From positions 612,921 to 676,920 of the forward strand of contig CM001438.1 in NCBI GenBank assembly GCA_000244995.1: DNA of 64,000 nt, written 5' to 3'. Position numbers and translations under genes: made by a program. The notes under the pieces were generated by a model, which searched no databases, was not told the origin of the DNA, and worked only from the letters and a program-made list of their open reading frames with translations. The stretch is from Burkholderiales bacterium JOSHI_001. GTDB taxonomy: Bacteria; Pseudomonadota; Gammaproteobacteria; Burkholderiales; Burkholderiaceae_C. Shown here piece by piece: positions 60,512 to 64,000 of this stretch; the stretch's first letter is position 1; each line of letters begins with the position of its first letter.

Positions 60512-60802
60512 ATGATTCTGGAAGTGGCCGACATCCGCATCCGCCCCGGCGAACAAGCCGCCTTCGACGAGGCCATCGCGCGCGGCCTGGACACGGTCAT
60601 CTCGAAGGCCGCCGGCTACCGCCGCCACCAGGTGTGGAAAGGCATTGAATCGCCCGAGCGCTACCTGCTGCAGATCGAATGGGACACGCTGGAAGCGCAC
60701 ACCGTGGGCTTTCGCGGTTCACCCGCGTTCGCGCAGTGGCGCGCCATCGTCGGCCCCTTCTTCGCCGGGCCGCCCACGGTGGAGCACTTCACGCTGCTTT
60801 AG
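60512..60802 (+). CDS. Antibiotic-biosynthesis-monooxygenase (ABM)-fold protein
   Basis: This 96-residue single-domain ferredoxin-like protein reads 'MILEVADIRIRPGEQAAFDE', 'AGYRRHQVWKGIESPERYLL', 'TLEAHTVGFRGSPAFAQW'. Such proteins are small cofactor-free monooxygenases or heme-degrading relatives; activity cannot be assigned. A GGAGA precedes the ATG. The last 14 bases overlap the tail of the convergent Lrp/AsnC gene. Confidence 0.9.
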   Translation: MILEVADIRIRPGEQAAFDEAIARGLDTVISKAAGYRRHQVWKGIESPERYLLQIEWDTLEAHTVGFRGSPAFAQWRAIVGPFFAGPPTVEHFTLL

Positions 60803-61271
60803 GGTCGGGTCGCAAAGGCACCTTGGGCGCAAACTTGGCGCGCTTGGTGGCGAAGTAGGTCTTCACGTTGCGCACGTTCGCGTCCTGCGTGAACAGGCGC
60901 TGCACCAGGGCCTGGTAGGCGTCCATGTCGGGCAACCAGGCCACCAGCACGAAGTCCGGCCCGGGGCTGACGCGCCAGCACTGCTGCACCGCCGGGTCGG
61001 CCACGGCGCGCTGCTCGAAGGCGTCCAGGTGCTCGGCGCCCTGGCGGTCCAACTGCAACTCCACCAACGCGGTCAGGCCCCCCAGGCCGTCCAAGGCCAG
61101 CAGGGCCACCTGGCGTTCGATGACGCCCCCATCCACCAGCCGCTTCACCCGCCGCAAGGCGGTGGCCGGCGACACATGCGCGGCTTCCGCCAGGGCCTGG
61201 TTGGAACGTGAAGCGTCGTCCTGCAGCAACTCCAGCAGGCGTTGGTCCACGGGGTCAAGGGGGATCTTCAT
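60789..61271 (-). CDS. Lrp/AsnC-family transcriptional regulator
   Basis: This 160-residue regulator has an N-terminal winged helix ('LDPVDQRLLELLQDDASRSN', 'HVSPATALRRVKRLVDGGVI') and a C-terminal RAM ligand-binding domain ('VSPGPDFVLVAWLPDMDAY', 'VRNVKTYFATKRAKFAPKVP'). It is divergent from glmS across 157 bases that contain a long AT-rich dyad, the kind of element such dimeric/octameric regulators bind. Autoregulation and regulation of glmS are possible but unproven. Confidence 0.93.
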   Translation of the reverse strand: MKIPLDPVDQRLLELLQDDASRSNQALAEAAHVSPATALRRVKRLVDGGVIERQVALLALDGLGGLTALVELQLDRQGAEHLDAFEQRAVADPAVQQCWRVSPGPDFVLVAWLPDMDAYQALVQRLFTQDANVRNVKTYFATKRAKFAPKVPLRPDPKAA

Positions 61272-61299
61272 GGTCCGAAAGTTTCACAGTTTCAAACGT

Positions 61300-61347
61300 A
61301 ATGAAATTATCGATCATTCATTGGCGATGGAGATGATAAATTTCATT
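61300..61347. promoter_or_regulatory. AT-rich dyad between lrp-type gene and glmS
   Basis: AATGAAATTATC (61300-61311) is nearly the inverted complement of GATAAATTTCATT (61335-61347, one extra A). Both arms are far more AT-rich than the surrounding DNA and lie 29 bases from the regulator's start and 82 bases from the glmS start. The position suits an autoregulatory Lrp/AsnC operator. The spacer also holds the glmS and regulator promoters. Confidence 0.5.
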
Positions 61348-61428
61348 CGATCGTGAATTTCGCAAACTTCGATCTGACCGAACTTCCTACGATGCACGCC
61401 ATTCGTTATGCAAGAGAAGGCGTGAACC

Positions 61429-63258
61429 ATGTGTGGCATCGTCGGCGCGGTCAGCAACCGCAACATCGTCCCGGTTCTGGTGGAAGGCCTGAAGCGCCTG
61501 GAATACCGCGGTTATGACAGCTGCGGCGTGGCGGTGCACCAGGCCGGCGCCCTGCGCCGAACCCGCAGCACCAGCCGCGTGGCCGAGCTGGACGCCCAGG
61601 TGGCGGCCGAGAAGGTGGAAGGCGGCACCGGCATCGCCCACACCCGCTGGGCCACGCACGGCGTGCCGGCGGTGCACAACGCCCACCCGCACTTTTCGGG
61701 CGACAAGATCGCGCTGGTGCACAACGGCATCATCGAAAACCACGACGAGCTGCGTGCCGAGCTGCGGGCCAAGGGCTTTGAATTCACCAGCCAGACCGAC
61801 ACCGAGGTCATCGCCCACCTGGTGGCCCACCTGTACGACGGCGACCTGCTGGACGCCGTGCAGCGCGCCACCTTGCGCCTGAAGGGCGCCTACGCCATCG
61901 CGGTGTTCTGCCGCGACGAACCGCACCGCGTGGTGGGCGCGCGCGAAGGCTCGCCCCTGGTGCTGGGCGTGGGCCAGGGCGAGAACTTCCTGGCCAGCGA
62001 TGCCATGGCCCTGGCCGGCGTGACCGACCAGATCGCCTACCTGGAAGAAGGCGACGTGGTGGACCTGCAGCTGGGCAAGCACTGGATCACCCAGCGCCAG
62101 GCCGACGGCAGCTACAAGAGCGTGCAGCGCGAAGTGCGCACCGTGCACGCCCACACCGGCGCGGCCGAGCTGGGCCCCTACCGCCACTACATGCAGAAGG
62201 AAATCTTCGAGCAGCCGCGCGCCATTGCCGACACCCTGGAAGCGGTGGGCGGCATCAGCCCCGAGCTGTTCGGCGACAGCGCCTACAAGATCCTGCAGGG
62301 CGTGGACCGGGTGCTGATCCTGGCCTGCGGCACCAGCTACTACAGCGGCAGCACCGCCAAGTACTGGCTGGAGTCCATCGCCGGCATTCCCTGCAGTGTG
62401 GAAATTGCCAGCGAATACCGCTACCGCGACAGCGTGCCCGACCCGCGCACCCTGGTCGTCACCATCACGCAAAGCGGTGAAACCGCCGACACCCTGGCCG
62501 CGCTGAAGCATGCGCGCAGCCTGGGCATGAACAACACCCTGACCATCTGCAACGTGGCCACCAGCGCCATGGTGCGTGAATGCGCGCTGCACTTCCTGAC
62601 CCGCGCCGGTGTGGAAATCGGCGTGGCCAGCACCAAGGCCTTCACCACCCAGCTGGTGGGCCTGTTCCTGCTGACGCTGGCGCTGGCACAGCAGCGCGGC
62701 AGACTGAGCGAAGAACAGGAAGCCCAGCACATGAAGGCCCTGCGCCACCTGCCCGCCGCGGTGCAGGCCGTGCTGGCGCTGGAGCCGCAGGTGGTGGCCT
62801 GGGCCGAAGAATTCGCGAAGAAGGAGAACGCGCTCTTCCTGGGCCGCGGCATGCACTATCCCATCGCGCTGGAGGGTGCGCTGAAGCTGAAGGAAATCAG
62901 CTACATCCACGCCGAGGCCTACCCCGCGGGCGAGCTCAAGCACGGCCCGCTGGCCCTGGTGACCAGTGCCATGCCGGTGGTGACCATTGCCCCCAACGAC
63001 GCGCTGCTGGAAAAGCTGAAGAGCAACCTGCAGGAAGTGCGTGCGCGCGGCGGCGAGCTGTTCGTGTTCGCCGACGCGGACACCCACATCCAGAGCGAGC
63101 CCGGCGTGCGCGTGATCCGCATGCCCGAGCACTACGGCGCGCTGTCACCCATCCTGCACGTGGTGCCGCTGCAATTGCTGGCGTACCACACGGCGTGTGC
63201 GCGGGGGACGGATGTGGACAAGCCGCGCAACCTGGCCAAGTCGGTCACTGTGGAGTGA
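61429..63258 (+). CDS. glmS: Glutamine-fructose-6-phosphate aminotransferase (isomerising)
   Basis: This 609-residue enzyme makes glucosamine-6-phosphate, the first step of UDP-GlcNAc synthesis. The N-terminal Ntn glutaminase has Cys2 in 'MCGIVGAVS' as nucleophile with 'HTRWATHG' and 'IENHDELR'. Two SIS sugar-isomerase domains follow ('[10 protein letters not shown]', '[11 protein letters not shown]', '[14 protein letters not shown]'). It ends in '[11 protein letters not shown]', the conserved C-terminus whose DNA is recognised by TnsD of Tn7. AGAAGG precedes the ATG. No ribozyme-like leader was recognised. Downstream sequence changes character abruptly (see the possible transposon end). Confidence 0.97.
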   Translation: MCGIVGAVSNRNIVPVLVEGLKRLEYRGYDSCGVAVHQAGALRRTRSTSRVAELDAQVAAEKVEGGTGIAHTRWATHGVPAVHNAHPHFSGDKIALVHNGIIENHDELRAELRAKGFEFTSQTDTEVIAHLVAHLYDGDLLDAVQRATLRLKGAYAIAVFCRDEPHRVVGAREGSPLVLGVGQGENFLASDAMALAGVTDQIAYLEEGDVVDLQLGKHWITQRQADGSYKSVQREVRTVHAHTGAAELGPYRHYMQKEIFEQPRAIADTLEAVGGISPELFGDSAYKILQGVDRVLILACGTSYYSGSTAKYWLESIAGIPCSVEIASEYRYRDSVPDPRTLVVTITQSGETADTLAALKHARSLGMNNTLTICNVATSAMVRECALHFLTRAGVEIGVASTKAFTTQLVGLFLLTLALAQQRGRLSEEQEAQHMKALRHLPAAVQAVLALEPQVVAWAEEFAKKENALFLGRGMHYPIALEGALKLKEISYIHAEAYPAGELKHGPLALVTSAMPVVTIAPNDALLEKLKSNLQEVRARGGELFVFADADTHIQSEPGVRVIRMPEHYGALSPILHVVPLQLLAYHTACARGTDVDKPRNLAKSVTVE

Positions 63259-63278
63259 CCGCGGTGGCGGCTACTCGG

Positions 63279-63325
63279 TGTTGATCGTATAAACAAAGGG
63301 TGTCAGCGCAAAATAATGGGTGTCA
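63279..63325. mobile_element. Possible transposon end at the attTn7 position
   Basis: Twenty bases after the glmS stop a TGT begins an AT-richer stretch that contains GGGTGTCA twice, at 63298-63305 and 63318-63325, exactly 20 bases apart. Ends starting with TGT and holding several transposase-binding repeats ~20 bases apart are typical of Tn7-like and IS21-like elements. The insertion distance matches the Tn7 target point downstream of glmS. The other end and any transposase lie outside the window, so this is provisional. Confidence 0.4.
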
Positions 63326-63898
63326 TGACCAGAGGTAGTGACCGTGAGCGAGCATCAACCTCTTCGGCTTATTGCACTCAACTGCACTCAGCTGCACAGA
63401 CCGCCCGCTTAACAAGCAGGCCCTGTTGACTCGGCGCGTAGAACGCTTGCTGACTGGTCCTGCGTCGCCCTGCTGGGGCCTTCAATCGGCAGTGCAAGTC
63501 GAGGGGCTGGGAGAGACTGATCTGAGTCGTTCCCGGCTCAGGGTCTGAGCGGCAGCTACCGCCAACACCAGCCACTGAGTGCTGATGACTTGGCCGGCAG
63601 CTTTACTTCTGGCTGCTAGCCTGTGGCAACCGCCTCGTGCCGGCTTGTGCGACCGCTTCTGTGCCACGCGAAGGGCACATGTCGACCTTGCAGCGACATG
63701 TGCATCCCTGGGTTGGCTTGCCGTCGTAGCCAACCGCCATGGTCAACATGAGAAGCAAAAATCCTGCTTCATCGGCTAGGGTCAGTGCAACTAGGATGTA
63801 CCTTGGAGAAGCTGATGTCTCGTGGACAGCTTTGGTTTGAGCCTCTTGTCGGGGCGCACGGGAGGCCTTCGCCATAGGCAAAGGCGAGGAGGCGATGG
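63326..63898. other. Gene-poor, lower-GC stretch after glmS
   Basis: About 570 bases with noticeably lower GC than the rest of the window and no convincing gene: the open frames present are short, mutually contradictory, lack ribosome-binding sites and read as random sequence. A 2.5-copy tandem repeat of a TGCACTCAAC-like decamer lies near 63373-63397. This fits the interior edge of an inserted element. Confidence 0.4.
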
Positions 63899-64000
63899 GT
63901 GAACTCTGAAATCAAGGCGTCGGCGATTCCACTTGCCGGTTACGTCTACCAAACCCTGCAAGGGGTGGATCTGCTCTGCGACTGGCTTGATGCGCCGACT
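63899..64000 (+). CDS. N-terminal fragment of an unknown protein (cut by window end)
   Basis: A GTG preceded by a perfect GAGGAGG (63886-63892) with a 6-base spacer opens a frame of 34 codons to the window edge. The peptide begins 'MNSEIKASAIPLAGYVYQTL' and continues 'QGVDLLCDWLDAPT', a non-random, well-ordered sequence. The 'GYVYQTLQGVDLL' stretch recalls the start of DUF4297/Cap4-type nuclease domains found in antiphage systems, but the fragment is too short to assign. If the DNA right of glmS is a mobile element, this would be its first cargo gene. Confidence 0.55.
   Translation, partial: MNSEIKASAIPLAGYVYQTLQGVDLLCDWLDAPT

Noticed and set aside
63378-63881. Short open frames of 65 to 92 codons after glmS
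   Set aside because: They overlap each other on both strands, lack ribosome-binding sites and show no ordered sequence.
1-64000. CRISPR arrays, rRNA and tRNA genes
   Set aside because: No regularly spaced repeats of CRISPR type and no tRNA or rRNA signature stretches were seen by reading; a covariance-model search was not possible here.

Overview
The window is high-GC DNA (roughly 70 % by eye) with dense, mostly leaderless gene packing. It is typical of a betaproteobacterium of the order Burkholderiales. Support comes from the chromosomal block metK / lpxL-lpxM / dapF-DUF484-xerC, a Bug/TctC-type binding protein beside a CoA-transferase, and several peptide transporters. No rRNA, tRNA or CRISPR array is visible.

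Layout. 1-6.3 kb: the end of an Ala/Pro-rich protein, then a complete dipeptide/oligopeptide ABC importer on the minus strand. 6.5-19.0 kb: an accessory island of seven proteins in two convergent arms. The plus arm encodes a peptidoglycan amidase-like protein, a fusion of an astacin-type metalloprotease with a CHAT caspase-like protease, and an SGNH hydrolase. The minus arm encodes a predicted membrane-anchored SIR2-AAA ATPase, an HNH nuclease of PtuB type, an M4-like metallopeptidase and a ComEC-like metallo-beta-lactamase-fold hydrolase. The ATPase plus HNH pair resembles Septu/retron-associated ATPase-nuclease pairs, but has an unusual predicted periplasmic and transmembrane front end. 19.3-28.6 kb: a DMT exporter, a Bug/VOC/HMG-CoA-lyase/CoA-transferase catabolic operon with a LysR gene lacking its DNA-binding domain, a Gfo/Idh oxidoreductase, a polar amino-acid ABC importer and MarC. 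28.7-37.1 kb: a second peptide transporter whose ATPases and permeases are separated by a nitronate monooxygenase, a GGDEF-EAL protein and an HDOD protein.

37.1-42.7 kb is a small toxin region: a site-2 protease, an apparently frameshifted TNT (NAD glycohydrolase) toxin with a putative immunity gene, a DUF2167 membrane protein, a nested palindrome, and a second toxin-immunity-like pair with a glycine-zipper tail. 42.9-48.6 kb is core chromosome: metK, two lipid A acyltransferases, dapF, DUF484 and xerC.

48.6-58.2 kb is an eleven-gene minus-strand operon that I cannot assign to any known system. At least four proteins share a module with an 'LGFxPxFYxF' core and a distal 'ASYxxKF...AEGSS' half, with weaker relatives alongside. 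Other proteins carry PASTA-like domains, one carries an OmpA-like domain, one is a charged helical protein and one holds four L7/L12-like repeats. None has a recognisable export signal. With the SIR2-AAA/HNH island, this is the best candidate here for an undescribed system.

58.4-63.3 kb returns to housekeeping genes: rlmI-like methyltransferase, alpha/beta hydrolase, antibiotic-biosynthesis-monooxygenase fold, Lrp/AsnC regulator, glmS. Twenty bases after the glmS stop, the classical attTn7 position, a TGT-initiated stretch with 20-base-spaced repeats and lower GC begins. It leads to a new gene cut by the window edge, so a Tn7-like or other transposon boundary is plausible.
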